From Pectobacterium brasiliense (lineage in GTDB: Bacteria > Pseudomonadota > Gammaproteobacteria > Enterobacterales > Enterobacteriaceae): 64,000 bases of DNA. The notes under the pieces were generated by a model. That model was not told where the DNA came from and ran no database searches. It saw only the letters and a program-made list of their open reading frames with translations. Position 1 is the first letter of the stretch; every line of letters starts with the position of its first letter. The DNA lies in assembly GCF_016950255.1 (NCBI RefSeq), contig NZ_JACGFN010000001.1, positions 1 to 64,000 on the forward strand, read 5' to 3'. Below, piece after piece: positions 17,376-25,623 of this stretch. The position numbers and the translations under genes are program-made.

Positions 17376-17648
17376 CTAATTGTTTTTATGACGAATTTCT
17401 CGCGCAATGCGTTGCCCTTGTGAATCGAAATAACGATTCGGCCAGATTTCACTCGCTGGAATGCCCAGTGCGTCGGCGATCAGTCGTTCACCTTTCGGCC
17501 AGGGTCGGTTTAGTGCATTTGCAAGCGTTGATGAACTAAGACCCGCCTCACGTGATACGGCTGCTAACGTCGTCTTTCGTTTGCGCAGGGCTGCAATGAT
17601 ATCGGCAGGATGCCAGTCCATTCGTTGTTTCTGTTGTTCAATGTTCAT
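17376..17648 (-). CDS. Ner/Nlp-like DNA-binding regulator
   Basis: A 90-residue winged-helix/HTH protein of the Mu Ner and E. coli SfsB/Nlp family: DWHPADIIAALRKRKTTLAA, VSREAGLSSSTLANALNRPW and GIPASEIWPNRYF. Ner is a repressor of early transposition genes in phage Mu; island copies probably repress their own element's genes. It faces away from the XRE gene at 17795, giving a 146-bp shared AT-rich control region. Confidence 0.88.
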   Translation of the reverse strand: MNIEQQKQRMDWHPADIIAALRKRKTTLAAVSREAGLSSSTLANALNRPWPKGERLIADALGIPASEIWPNRYFDSQGQRIAREIRHKNN

Positions 17649-17794
17649 ACTTCCTCCTCTTGGATTGAAACTTTACTTCTTCCAGTAAACTATATCTTTA
17701 TTATGGTGTAAAAAACAATCAAAAATAAAGATAAAATTTATTTAGGAAAGAAATGCTTTAAGAAGGGCTTACCGAGAGAAGCGATAATCAGTCT

Positions 17795-18109
17795 ATGTTG
17801 ATCAGTACCGTGGATAACACCGTGATTGGTAAGCGATTAAGACTAGCCCGAGTGAATAAGGGATTAAAGCAGACAGAGCTCGGCTGTCTAGCTGGTCTGG
17901 ATGAGGAAACAGCAAGCTCTCGTGTGAGCCAATATGAAAGAGAAATCAGTGCGCCAGATTTTGGGTTGGTTTCTCGGTTTGCTACAGTGCTGGATGTTCC
18001 TGAAGCGTATTTCTATGCTGTCGATGACGATCTCGCCACCTTGATCTTACAGTATCACCGTTTCAAGAAAGCCAACCCAAACTCCACGCTGCTCATCACA
18101 CCTCAGTAA
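17795..18109 (+). CDS. XRE-family regulator, copy 1
   Basis: A 104-residue Cro/CI-type HTH protein. The helix-turn-helix is in VIGKRLRLARVNKGLKQTEL through SSRVSQYEREISAPDFGLVS, followed by VPEAYFYAVDDDLATLIL. This form is common in enterobacterial chromosomes and islands as a small transcriptional repressor. No strong ribosome site precedes the ATG at 17795; a GTG at 17822, just before IGKRLRL and conserved in copy 2, is an alternative start. It is divergent from the Ner-like gene. Confidence 0.85.
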   Translation: MLISTVDNTVIGKRLRLARVNKGLKQTELGCLAGLDEETASSRVSQYEREISAPDFGLVSRFATVLDVPEAYFYAVDDDLATLILQYHRFKKANPNSTLLITPQ

Positions 18110-18293
18110 GGTTGGTGCCCTAATGCATCTGGTGTTCAATTCCTGTGCATTTACCCTTCTAAATTTAATTATTCCTACTCTCAATGAATTAAATCTTTAT
18201 TTTTGGGTTTAAAATAACCAAAAATAAATTTTAAATTTACTAGGTGAAGAACCACTTTAAGAGAGGCATAGCGGGAACGGCGATAATCGGCTT

Positions 18294-18608
18294 ATGTTAA
18301 TCTGCGAAGCAGGTAATGCCGTGATTGGTAAACGATTAAGACTGGCGCGAGTGAATGCAGGATTAAAACAGGTCGAGCTCGGTTGTCTCGCTGGGCTGGA
18401 TGAAGAGACGTCGAGTTCCCGCGTAAGCCAATATGAAAGGGAAGTCAGTTCGCCGGATTTTGGTCTGGTTTGCCGTTTTGCGGCGGTGCTGGATGTGCCG
18501 GAAGCCTATTTTTATGCTGTCGATGAAGATCTCGCAACGCTAATCTTGCAGTACCATCGTTATAAGAAAAGTAACCCTAATTCTACGTTGTTGATTACCC
18601 CGCAATAG
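18294..18608 (+). CDS. XRE-family regulator, copy 2
   Basis: A 104-residue paralogue of the preceding gene, about 86% identical by my count, with the same HTH and C-terminal tail NPNSTLLITPQ. Most changes are conservative, and several fall in the first 9 residues, which supports a start near the GTG at 18321. Copy 2 has more G/C at third positions than copy 1, so the two have not simply arisen by a recent duplication in this strain or have drifted. It is the last gene before the integrase, which is transcribed towards it. Confidence 0.85.
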   Translation: MLICEAGNAVIGKRLRLARVNAGLKQVELGCLAGLDEETSSSRVSQYEREVSSPDFGLVCRFAAVLDVPEAYFYAVDEDLATLILQYHRYKKSNPNSTLLITPQ

Positions 18609-18743
18609 ACCCTTCATTCCTGTATCCGGCCTGAGTAATTTCCTGACGTTTCTAGATTTTTTGTGAAATGCTGAGGGAAAAAACTTCTCGCAGTCCGAAA
18701 AGCAGATCCTTTGATCAGGATCTGCTCTTAAGGGTGTTATCGA

Positions 18744-20015
18744 TCAGGCAGCTCCAGCTGTCTTATGTTTTTGAGCATAAATGTATGGCGCAACATATCC
18801 TTCTCGATTGGTATCCAGATAATCCGACCACCATTGCATCATTGCTTTACGGGCATCGAGATATTCAGCTTTATGGATGTAAGCCGCTCGAACGCTATTG
18901 CGTTCCTGATGGCTCATTTGACGTTCAACGGCATCCTGCGACCATAGGCCAGACTCCATTAGCGCACTACAGGCCATAGCTCTGAATCCGTGGCCACAGA
19001 TTTCATCTTTTGTGTCATAACCCATCAAGCGCAGCGCCTTGTTGACCGTGTTTTCGCACATTGGTTTATACGGATTATGGTCACCGGGGAATATCAGCTC
19101 CTGATGCCCGGATATTTCCCGTATCTGTTTCAGAATAGCGATGGACTGACGGGAGAGGGGAACGATATGCGGCGTGCGCATTTTCGCCCCACGCCCAGAG
19201 TAGCGGACACCGGGGATGGCTTCGCGGGTGGCTGGAATGGTCCAGATTTTGTTTCTGAAATCGATCTCAGACCAACGGGCAAAGCGCAATTCGCTGGAAC
19301 GGATGAACAGGTGCAGGGTGAGTGAGACTGCCAAACGGGTTAATTCTCTCCCTTGCTTGTAGTCCTCAATGCTAGTCAACAGCTCTGGCAGTCGTTCCAA
19401 TGGAAGGGCAGGGTAGTGGCGTTTAACGGGAGGGGCGATTATCCCGTCCAGATTTGCCGCCGGGTTGTGCTCTATCAACTCCTGATGCACGGCATGACGC
19501 ATGATGTTGCACATATGCTGTCGGGTTCGTGCCGCCACTTCCAGCAAACCTTTTTTCTCAATCCCTTTCAGCAGGTTGATGAAGTGGCGAGTTTTCAGTT
19601 CTGTGACTGGCAAGTGTCCAATTATCGGGAAGATATGGTTGTTCATGCTAGCAAGCAGACGGATGGCATGATTTTCTGACCATGTTCGGTTGCTTTTATG
19701 CCAGCTCAATGCCACGGTCTTGAAACTCTTTGCAGGAGAACGAGCTGCTTTTTCAGCGGCACGTTGCTGAGCTGGGTTGATATTTTGCGCCAGTAGTTTA
19801 CGGAGTTCATCACGCTTCTGGCGTGCTTCTGACAGACTGATTAACGGATAAGCGCCCAACGCTATGCGGGTCTCTTTGCCAAAAAAATAGTATCTGAAGT
19901 ACCAGAGACGCGAACCAGTAGGTTTAACGTGAAGATATAGGCCGTGTGAATCGGATAGTTTTATGGGGGTAACAGGTGGTTTTAAGTTGCGGATTTTTGA
20001 GTCGTTAAGGGACAT
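18744..20015 (-). CDS. int: P4-type tyrosine integrase
   Basis: A 423-residue phage-P4-like site-specific recombinase. Residues 1-90 are the DUF4102 arm-binding domain (LSDSHGLYLHVKPTGSRLWY, ARQKRDELRKLLAQNINPAQ). The core-binding domain follows, then the catalytic domain with Arg in HLFIRSSELRFARW, HxxR in ICGHGFRAMACSALME, and the Tyr in VRAAYIHKAEYL. It integrates and excises the element at tRNA-Asn, whose 3' end is only 161 bp from the start codon. Full length and apparently functional. Confidence 0.93.
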   Translation of the reverse strand: MSLNDSKIRNLKPPVTPIKLSDSHGLYLHVKPTGSRLWYFRYYFFGKETRIALGAYPLISLSEARQKRDELRKLLAQNINPAQQRAAEKAARSPAKSFKTVALSWHKSNRTWSENHAIRLLASMNNHIFPIIGHLPVTELKTRHFINLLKGIEKKGLLEVAARTRQHMCNIMRHAVHQELIEHNPAANLDGIIAPPVKRHYPALPLERLPELLTSIEDYKQGRELTRLAVSLTLHLFIRSSELRFARWSEIDFRNKIWTIPATREAIPGVRYSGRGAKMRTPHIVPLSRQSIAILKQIREISGHQELIFPGDHNPYKPMCENTVNKALRLMGYDTKDEICGHGFRAMACSALMESGLWSQDAVERQMSHQERNSVRAAYIHKAEYLDARKAMMQWWSDYLDTNREGYVAPYIYAQKHKTAGAA

Positions 20016-20159
20016 ATGCGGGTCACTCCATTATCGAACCGGAAAGACCCCAAATCTGACCACCAAATTCTCCCGATGCGGAGGGTAAACTGAAAATACA
20101 TCGGGAAGACTTTTCACGCTAACCTATTGAATCTAAATCGTATAAGGATTCGCAAAGAG

Positions 20160-20200
20160 GCATGAAAACAAGAATTTGGCTCCTCTGACTGGACTCGAAC
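20160..20200. other. probable right attachment site (tRNA-Asn 3' end)
   Basis: P4-type integrases commonly use the 3' end of a tRNA gene. The tRNA-Asn acceptor/T-arm half lies here with the integrase beside it, so the att core is expected within this stretch. The matching copy on the far side of the element is outside the window, so the exact core cannot be set. Confidence 0.6.
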
Positions 20201-20252
20201 CAGTGACATACGGATTAACAGTCCGCCGTTCTACCGACTGAACTACAGAGGA
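20177..20252 (-). tRNA. asnT: tRNA-Asn(GUU)
   Basis: 76 nt, with encoded CCA, reading TCCTCTGTAGTTCAGTCGGT at the 5' end and GGTTCGAGTCC in the T-arm. The anticodon GTT is at 20217-20219 on the complementary strand. The acceptor stem TCCTCTG/CAGAGGA is perfect. Next to mtfA as in E. coli, and the integration target of the element to its left. Confidence 0.98.
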
Positions 20253-20362
20253 ATCGTGTGAACGGGGCGCATGATATCCGCCACCCGCGGTACTGTCAAC
20301 GGCAAAATCAGCTTTATCGTCTGACTGTTTAGGCTGTGTACAATTCGCTGTTTTTTTATGGG

Positions 20363-21160
20363 TTAGTAAATGGATGGCGCGCGGTAATGGGTACTGCTTT
20401 GCCAGTTTTTTAGACGGGTGAGCGGATCCTGCCGATAGAACTTTTGGAAGCAGCGGTACAGATCGGGGAAACGCGCGTCGAGAAGTTCGGGGGCGCTGAA
20501 GAAGTATTCCGACAGCACCGCAAAGCATTCTGCCGGATCGTGGACGGCGTAGGGATCCATGCTGGCGGCATCTTCGCCCACCAAATCGATTTCTTCCTGC
20601 ATGGCATCCATCGCGCCGTGCAGATGCTGTTCCCACGCAGCAATCTCACGCAGAGGGATAAGGGGAACGCCCGTCGCTTCGCCGCTGCTGCGGATGTCCA
20701 GTTTGTGCGCGACTTCATGAATGATGAGGTTGAAACCGGAGAGGTCGAAGGAATCCTGCACTTCCTGCCAGTTGAGGACAATCGGCCCCTGATCCCAGCT
20801 TTGGCCGGATTGCACCATTTTCCCCTTATGCACGAGCCCGATGTCATCCTGCCACTCTTCCTCAACAATAAACGGGCCGGGGTAAATCAGAACTTCATGG
20901 AAGCCATCCAGCGCATCCATTCCCAGCGACAGCACCGGCAGGGAAAACAGCAGGGCGATGCGCTGCTGCATAATGTCCGTCAACACCAGCTCCTGCAACG
21001 GAATCAGACGCTTTTGCTTCAGAAACTGATCGGCAAGGGCGACCAACTGCTGGCGCTCTTCGTCGCTCAACGGCGCGAGAAGCGGGATGGACATCGCAGC
21101 GTGCCAGTGTTCAAGCGTCTGCACCTGAGGTTGAGTGTTTTTCCACGGCCATTTAATCAT
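20363..21160 (-). CDS. mtfA: Mlc titration factor MtfA
   Basis: A 265-residue cytosolic zinc metallopeptidase that binds the glucose repressor Mlc and so affects ptsG expression. The zinc motif HEVAHKLD (HExxH) and the second-ligand region [20 protein letters not shown] are present, and MIKWPWKN at the start matches E. coli MtfA. An upstream in-frame ATG at 21184 would add eight residues not found in E. coli. It keeps the E. coli neighbourhood with asnT and tRNA-Ser. Confidence 0.95.
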   Translation of the reverse strand: MIKWPWKNTQPQVQTLEHWHAAMSIPLLAPLSDEERQQLVALADQFLKQKRLIPLQELVLTDIMQQRIALLFSLPVLSLGMDALDGFHEVLIYPGPFIVEEEWQDDIGLVHKGKMVQSGQSWDQGPIVLNWQEVQDSFDLSGFNLIIHEVAHKLDIRSSGEATGVPLIPLREIAAWEQHLHGAMDAMQEEIDLVGEDAASMDPYAVHDPAECFAVLSEYFFSAPELLDARFPDLYRCFQKFYRQDPLTRLKNWQSSTHYRAPSIY

Positions 21161-21253
21161 TGTTATTGCTCGTTCAGTCGTCACTTGAATTTAAAGGCGA
21201 GGGCGGGTGCTGTTAACATGCCGTAAAAGTAGGCATCATGGCAACTGCTAAAC

Positions 21254-21339
21254 GGAGAGACGTTGGAGCGGCTGAACGGGCCAGTCTCGAAAACTGGAGT
21301 CGGGCAACGCTACCGGGGTGTAAATCCCCCGTCTCTCCA
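21254..21339 (+). tRNA. serU: tRNA-Ser(CGA), divergent T-loop
   Basis: Acceptor stem GGAGAGA/TCTCTCC, anticodon stem CCAGT/ACTGG with loop CTCGAAA (anticodon CGA), and a long variable arm show a tRNA-Ser at the E. coli serU position next to mtfA. The T-arm reads CGGGG-TGTAAAT-CCCCG: the stem is intact, but the invariant TTC start of the loop has become TGT. The 3' end reads ACCG rather than GCCA. It may be a functional variant or a decaying copy. Confidence 0.75.
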
Positions 21340-21399
21340 CCGCTATTCAAACACTTACCTCGCATTGAGTCTGTGACGCTTTCCACACTTGGCAGTGGC

Positions 21400-21786
21400 T
21401 TAAAGCGGACAGCTCAAATCCCCTTCTTCACAACGTAGCATGCTTTTAAATTCTTCCACGCGCTCGGCGGTTTTCTGCGTCAGGCACTGGGAATACACCA
21501 TGCCATGCACCGATCCTCCGGTTGTTGGGAAGGTCTGAAACTCACAGTCAGCGTCGCGGTACGCGATCCATTTTCTCTGTGCTGACTTGAGCAACGCCTT
21601 GTGTTCTTCAATCACCAGGCGTTTTACGACATCCTGATACAGCCGATTAAGTTCACCATCCACTTTTTTATATTCATTAGCCGCACACTGGCTCATCTCC
21701 AACTGTGTGTTGGCGTTGCCACAATCTGCGGCAGTGGCTTGAGTGATAGGCAGTAGCGCAAAAAGAGCAATGGCTCGCTTTTTCAT
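21400..21786 (-). CDS. LprI/DUF1311-family periplasmic protein
   Basis: A 128-residue secreted protein: signal peptide MKKRAIALFALLPITQATAA, then the DUF1311 core (NTQLEMSQCAANEYKKVDGE, AQRKWIAYRDADCEF) with conserved Cys pairs, probably disulfide-bonded. Members include the lysozyme inhibitor LprI, so a role against host or competitor lysozyme is possible but unproved here. The start at MKKR opens the signal peptide; the longer frame to 21852 is not convincing. Confidence 0.8.
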   Translation of the reverse strand: MKKRAIALFALLPITQATAADCGNANTQLEMSQCAANEYKKVDGELNRLYQDVVKRLVIEEHKALLKSAQRKWIAYRDADCEFQTFPTTGGSVHGMVYSQCLTQKTAERVEEFKSMLRCEEGDLSCPL

Positions 21787-21940
21787 GATTGATCCTTTGT
21801 AAGTTGGCACTCTGCATTCAGGTGCACATGTGATGGGGGAACGGCTCTGCAAAGATTACTCTCAATCATCTCGTCCCGTACTGACAAATCCCATGTGCTG
21901 AACTACTTTCATAAGGAATCATCACGTTACGGAGGTTGAT

Positions 21941-22108
21941 ATGGGATTTTGGCGTATTGTACTGACTATTCTCCTGCCACCGTTGGGCGTGTTACTGGGG
22001 AAAGGCATCGGTGGGGCATTTATTCTGAATATTATTCTGACGCTGTTAGGTTATTTTCCTGGGTTGGTGCATGCGTTTTGGGTGCAGACGAAAGATGATG
22101 GCATTTAG
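21941..22108 (+). CDS. Pmp3/YqaE-family small membrane protein
   Basis: A 55-residue protein beginning MGFWRIVLTILLPPLGVLLG, with two membrane helices (the second NIILTLLGYFPGLVHAFWV), the typical Pmp3/YqaE pattern. These small hydrophobic proteins are linked to membrane potential and stress responses. GGAGG lies 6 bases before the ATG. It reads away from the LprI-like gene. Confidence 0.88.
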   Translation: MGFWRIVLTILLPPLGVLLGKGIGGAFILNIILTLLGYFPGLVHAFWVQTKDDGI

Positions 22109-22143
22109 TGGCTGAAAAGCCTGTTTGACGATGTAGGATGAAA

Positions 22144-22172
22144 TAACGGGGGAGACATAGTGCTCCCCGTTA
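22144..22172. terminator. hairpin between pmp3-like gene and diguanylate cyclase
   Basis: AACGGGG-GAG and CTCCCCGTT pair around an 8-base loop, between two convergent genes. The T-run on the + side is poor (ACCTTTCT), so termination strength is uncertain. Confidence 0.45.
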
Positions 22173-22194
22173 CCTTTCTATTGATGGCGCGCTA

Positions 22195-23667
22195 TTACGC
22201 GGCGCTCACTACCTGATTACGCCCTTGCTGTTTTGCCTGATAGAGCGCGATATCGGCGCGGTTAATCAGCGTATTTAGCGTTTCGCCCGCCCTATATTCA
22301 GCGACGCCGCAGCTGGCTGTTACCTGAATTATTCCTTCACGGTAGGGAATATGCGTGATCTCAATACTCTGACGTAGGGCCTCTGCGCGCTGCTGTGCGG
22401 CGTTGATATCGCAATCGTCGAGCAAAATGACGAACTCTTCTCCTCCCCAACGGCAGGATTGATCGCTGGAACGGGTATTGGCCGATAGGATGGCGGAAAT
22501 CTCTTTTAAAACCAGATCGCCGACGTTGTGGCCGTACTTGTCATTAATTTTCTTAAAGTGGTCAATATCAATCAGAATAATGGAGAGCGACTTGTGCTGT
22601 AAGGCATTTTTCGTCCCAAGACGGCGAAATAAATAATCAAACGCCTGACGGTTCATGAGGCCCGTTAATTTATCGGTCGTCGCCATCTGTTCCAGACGGC
22701 GTTGATATCCGCCAATCGTCAACCACAGCAGAAACAGAAAAAGGACGCTGACAAACGTGCTGATGCCCAGATTTTTTAGCAATGTGGTGAACAGCCGTTT
22801 TTCACTGGGGTGACTGGTTTGCTCAACCATCAAATACCAGCCGAATTCAGGGATTAAACGGGTGTTGAGGAAAATATGTTCTCCGTTTGACTGATATGCG
22901 TAAGCGCCGCCGGGGGAGGTTAAAATCGTGGTCGCGATCCGGTTCAGTCCTTCCTGTTCTTGAATTTTTAGCGAGCGCGCGTAACTTTCTCCATGTAGCG
23001 TAATGTTGCCTTCTTTATCAATGAAATAGATTGTCCGATTATAGCGTTGTTCGTATTTTTCAATCAGGTGTTTAACGCGATCAACGGGTATGCCTACGCC
23101 GGTAATACCAATGAAATTGTTTTCATAATCCATGACCTTATGGTTGATGAAGATGTCCAGACGCGTGCGCTCTTCAGGATCGACGCGGAGATCGACAACG
23201 TAAGGCATGTCATCCGATAGCGCTTTGTGCTGGAAATACCATTGATCGTCAGGGGACGATTCCGAGACGGTTTTCAGGATGCGCTGCTGATCGTAATAGA
23301 GCCCGGTTTTATCAGAAATGAAAAAAGAAAATACGGTGTTGAAGCGGCGATCGATCTCTTTCAGATAGCGGAACAGGGCCTGCGGATCGCTTTCGTCTTT
23401 TAGTACCCAGTCGCGTAAAAAGGTATCGTGCGCCATTAGCGACGAAATAAAGATCGGTTTTAACAAGTCCTGCTGGATTTCCGAATAAACGTTATCACTG
23501 GTCAGCGGCAGGGTATTTTCTTCGATTTCTTCTTCCAGTGATTCTCTAGCCACTTCATAGCTGGTCCAGCTGATAACCAGAAAGGCGGTGAGCAGCATGG
23601 AGCCGAGTATTATGATTGCGCGTGTTTTGTCTAGCCAGCGGGCGTTATTGATGAATCCAGTCTGCAA
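22195..23667 (-). CDS. membrane diguanylate cyclase
   Basis: A 490-residue sensor enzyme that makes cyclic di-GMP from two GTP. It has an N-terminal membrane helix (IIILGSMLLTAFLVISWTSY), a periplasmic dCache-like sensor (~50-290), a second helix (STFVSVLFLFLLWLTI, ~305-320) and a GGDEF domain with the active-site signature GGEEF at about 408-412. An RxxD inhibitory site (RSSD) lies five residues before it, so product inhibition is expected. Single gene, no EAL domain. Specific signal unknown. Confidence 0.9.
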   Translation of the reverse strand: MQTGFINNARWLDKTRAIIILGSMLLTAFLVISWTSYEVARESLEEEIEENTLPLTSDNVYSEIQQDLLKPIFISSLMAHDTFLRDWVLKDESDPQALFRYLKEIDRRFNTVFSFFISDKTGLYYDQQRILKTVSESSPDDQWYFQHKALSDDMPYVVDLRVDPEERTRLDIFINHKVMDYENNFIGITGVGIPVDRVKHLIEKYEQRYNRTIYFIDKEGNITLHGESYARSLKIQEQEGLNRIATTILTSPGGAYAYQSNGEHIFLNTRLIPEFGWYLMVEQTSHPSEKRLFTTLLKNLGISTFVSVLFLFLLWLTIGGYQRRLEQMATTDKLTGLMNRQAFDYLFRRLGTKNALQHKSLSIILIDIDHFKKINDKYGHNVGDLVLKEISAILSANTRSSDQSCRWGGEEFVILLDDCDINAAQQRAEALRQSIEITHIPYREGIIQVTASCGVAEYRAGETLNTLINRADIALYQAKQQGRNQVVSAA

Positions 23668-23948
23668 AATAATATCCCCAGAGAGTTATTGCCGAGATAG
23701 GTGAATAAGCTTCTGTTTTTACGTAAAAATAGTGCTGCAACGTTTTACTGGAATGACGGTATGGCACAGCGGGTAAAGGAATCGCTGACTTATTGGATTC
23801 AGTATAGTGGTTCCTGTGCGGAAGTATTAGCGGCAGATTGCTGGAACGTAATGTTTTGTATTTAATTGTGGGCTTGTTAAAGCTCTCTTGTTGGTTTGAT
23901 TATCCCTATGGTTAGATTTAATCAAACGATAACGTTGTGTGGATGACC

Positions 23949-24851
23949 ATGAGCCATTATTCAGCAGCGAAGGAATCAGGCCCAACAGCGCTTTTATTGA
24001 TTAATAAACATGCGCGGAATGGCGATTCCTCAGCACGCTATGTGAAAGAATTGTTACAGCAAAGCCAGATCAGCATCGTCGAACCGGATGAAAAAGAGAC
24101 GGGTTCATGCAGCGATATTATACGTGCGTATGCGGGTCGGGTGGATTTTGTCATTATCGGCGGTGGCGATGGCACGCTGAATTCTGCCGCACCCGGCCTG
24201 GTGGATACTGGCTTGCCGCTGGGCGTGCTGCCATTAGGGACGGCGAATGACTTTGCCCGTACGGTGGGGATCCCCCGAGAGATTCGGCAGGCCGTGCAGG
24301 TTATCGCTAGCGGGCAGCGGCGCGCCGTTGATTTGGGTGAGGTCAACGGGCATCTGTTCTTCAACGTTTCCAGTATTGGGTTTTCTGCGGCATTGGCGCG
24401 CGGGCTGTCGGCGAAATCCAAAAAGCGTTGGGGAACGTTAGGCTATGCGCTGGCGGCCTTCAAGCTTTTGAAGCAAAGCCGTCCTTTCCGTGTCGAGATT
24501 GAGCATGACGGCATCAAAGAGCGGGTGAGAACCGTACAGGTGTCGGTGGGAAACGGGCGTTTCTACGGCGGCGGCATGGCGGTGGCAGACAGTGCCGCGC
24601 CTGATGATGGTCGGCTGGATGTGTATAGCCTGGAGGTGTCCCACTGGTGGGAAATGGTGGCGCTGATTCCCTTTATCCGCAAGGGAACGCACGGTCGCTG
24701 GCGCAAAGTCCGCGCCTTTTCCGCCAGACAACTGACGTTACATACTTCGAAGCCGCACGACATCAATGCCGATGGCGAGCTGATTGGTAAAACGCCAGCG
24801 GTATTCGGGATCAGAGAAAAGGCGATTCAGGTTTTCGCGCCACCGCGTTGA
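23949..24851 (+). CDS. YegS-like diacylglycerol/lipid kinase
   Basis: A ~300-residue cytosolic DAGK-family kinase. The nucleotide-binding loop GGGDGTLN follows VDFVIIGG, then PLGVLPLGTANDFARTVG, the family signature, and NADGELIGKTPAVF near the C terminus. It likely phosphorylates a lipid such as phosphatidylglycerol, as reported for E. coli YegS. In-frame ATGs at 23943 and 23949 and an upstream GTG at 23937 exist; no clear ribosome site decides between them, and I chose MSHYS. Confidence 0.88.
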   Translation: MSHYSAAKESGPTALLLINKHARNGDSSARYVKELLQQSQISIVEPDEKETGSCSDIIRAYAGRVDFVIIGGGDGTLNSAAPGLVDTGLPLGVLPLGTANDFARTVGIPREIRQAVQVIASGQRRAVDLGEVNGHLFFNVSSIGFSAALARGLSAKSKKRWGTLGYALAAFKLLKQSRPFRVEIEHDGIKERVRTVQVSVGNGRFYGGGMAVADSAAPDDGRLDVYSLEVSHWWEMVALIPFIRKGTHGRWRKVRAFSARQLTLHTSKPHDINADGELIGKTPAVFGIREKAIQVFAPPR

Positions 24852-24870
24852 TGCCGTAAATAGGGTCGAA

Positions 24871-24906
24871 AACCAACAGGGACACTATGCGGTGTCCCTG
24901 TTGGTT
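24871..24906. terminator. perfect 15-bp bidirectional hairpin terminator
   Basis: AACCAACAGGGACAC and its exact complement around TATGCG, between two convergent genes (kinase left, nitroreductase right). The stem ends in A/T-rich arms on both strands, as in bidirectional intrinsic terminators. Confidence 0.7.
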
Positions 24907-24923
24907 TAGAATGACTCAGCGGA

Positions 24924-25523
24924 TTACTTAAATACGCGGAAACGCTCTTCAAAGGAAATATAGGTTTTCTCACCGGCTGGCTGCTCGATTGAGCCAAATG
25001 GCATTTGAGCACGCAGTTTCCAACTGGCTGGCAGATTCCACTGTGCTTTAACATCATCATCGATCAGCGGATTATAGTGCTGGAGGGAGGCACCAATTTT
25101 TTCCTGCGCCAGCGTAGACCACACGGCAAACTGAGCAATACCGGTTGAATGTTCAGACCAGACCGGGAAGTTATCGGCATAAAGCGCGAATTTTTCCTGT
25201 AGCGCTTCAATCACGGCGGTGTCTTCAAAGAACAGGACGGTACCTGCGCCAGCGGCAAAGGAAGCCAGTTTATTTTCTGTCGGGGCAAAAGCGTCCGCTG
25301 GTACAATTTTTTTCAACTGCTGCTTAACAATATCCCACAGTTTGTGATGCTGCTCGCCGAACAGAATCACAACGCGTGAGCTTTGTGAATTAAAAGAGGA
25401 GGGGCTTTCATTAACGGCTTCGGTAATGAGGGCGGTAACCTGATCTTCTGATATCGGTAATGTATTGCCGATGGCATAGATTGAACGACGGGCCTTGATT
25501 GACTGCAAAAAAGCATTACTCAT
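24924..25523 (-). CDS. Frm2/HBN1-like nitroreductase
   Basis: A 199-residue FMN-dependent oxidoreductase of the nitroreductase superfamily. RRSIYAIGN near the N terminus binds flavin phosphate, and ESPSSFNSQSSRVVILFGEQ and PVWSEHSTGIAQFAVWSTLA are typical of the Frm2/HBN1 branch. The family reduces nitroaromatics and quinones; yeast members affect fatty-acid signalling and oxidative stress. Monocistronic, convergent with the lipid kinase. Confidence 0.88.
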   Translation of the reverse strand: MSNAFLQSIKARRSIYAIGNTLPISEDQVTALITEAVNESPSSFNSQSSRVVILFGEQHHKLWDIVKQQLKKIVPADAFAPTENKLASFAAGAGTVLFFEDTAVIEALQEKFALYADNFPVWSEHSTGIAQFAVWSTLAQEKIGASLQHYNPLIDDDVKAQWNLPASWKLRAQMPFGSIEQPAGEKTYISFEERFRVFK

Positions 25524-25623
25524 GGTGTGTTCCTCAGTTTACGTGATGATTCGCCTTGATAATGTGTCACTGATTTTCGCCGTATTCAATGGCTTATCGT
25601 GCCGGATGCCAATCTTTCCTTTG

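Larger units (their letters stand above)
17756..18608 (+). repeat. tandem duplication covering two XRE genes and their leaders
   Basis: Two copies, about 500 bp apart start to start. Both coding parts are 104 codons and differ at about 15 residues. The upstream leaders also match: TTTAAGAAGGGCTTACCGAG at 17757 and TTTAAGAGAGGCATAGCGGG at 18251, each followed by GCGATAATC and an ATG at the same distance. Confidence 0.85.

Noticed and set aside
17065..17452. Open frames of 72 (+) and 111 (-) residues
   Set aside because: No ribosome site, no familiar sequence, they overlap each other, and the minus frame runs into the Ner-like gene in a different frame.
1..20200. IS elements or transposase genes in the island
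   Set aside because: No frame resembled a transposase and no IS-like terminal repeats were seen in this part.
20133..20636. 167-residue frame across tRNA-Asn and the mtfA end
   Set aside because: It covers the tRNA and overlaps mtfA in another frame; not a gene.
20444..21226. 260-residue frame antisense to mtfA
   Set aside because: MtfA is clear by its zinc motif and E. coli match.
23937..23948. Upstream start (GTG) for the lipid kinase
   Set aside because: Adds only four residues with no better ribosome site; left open.
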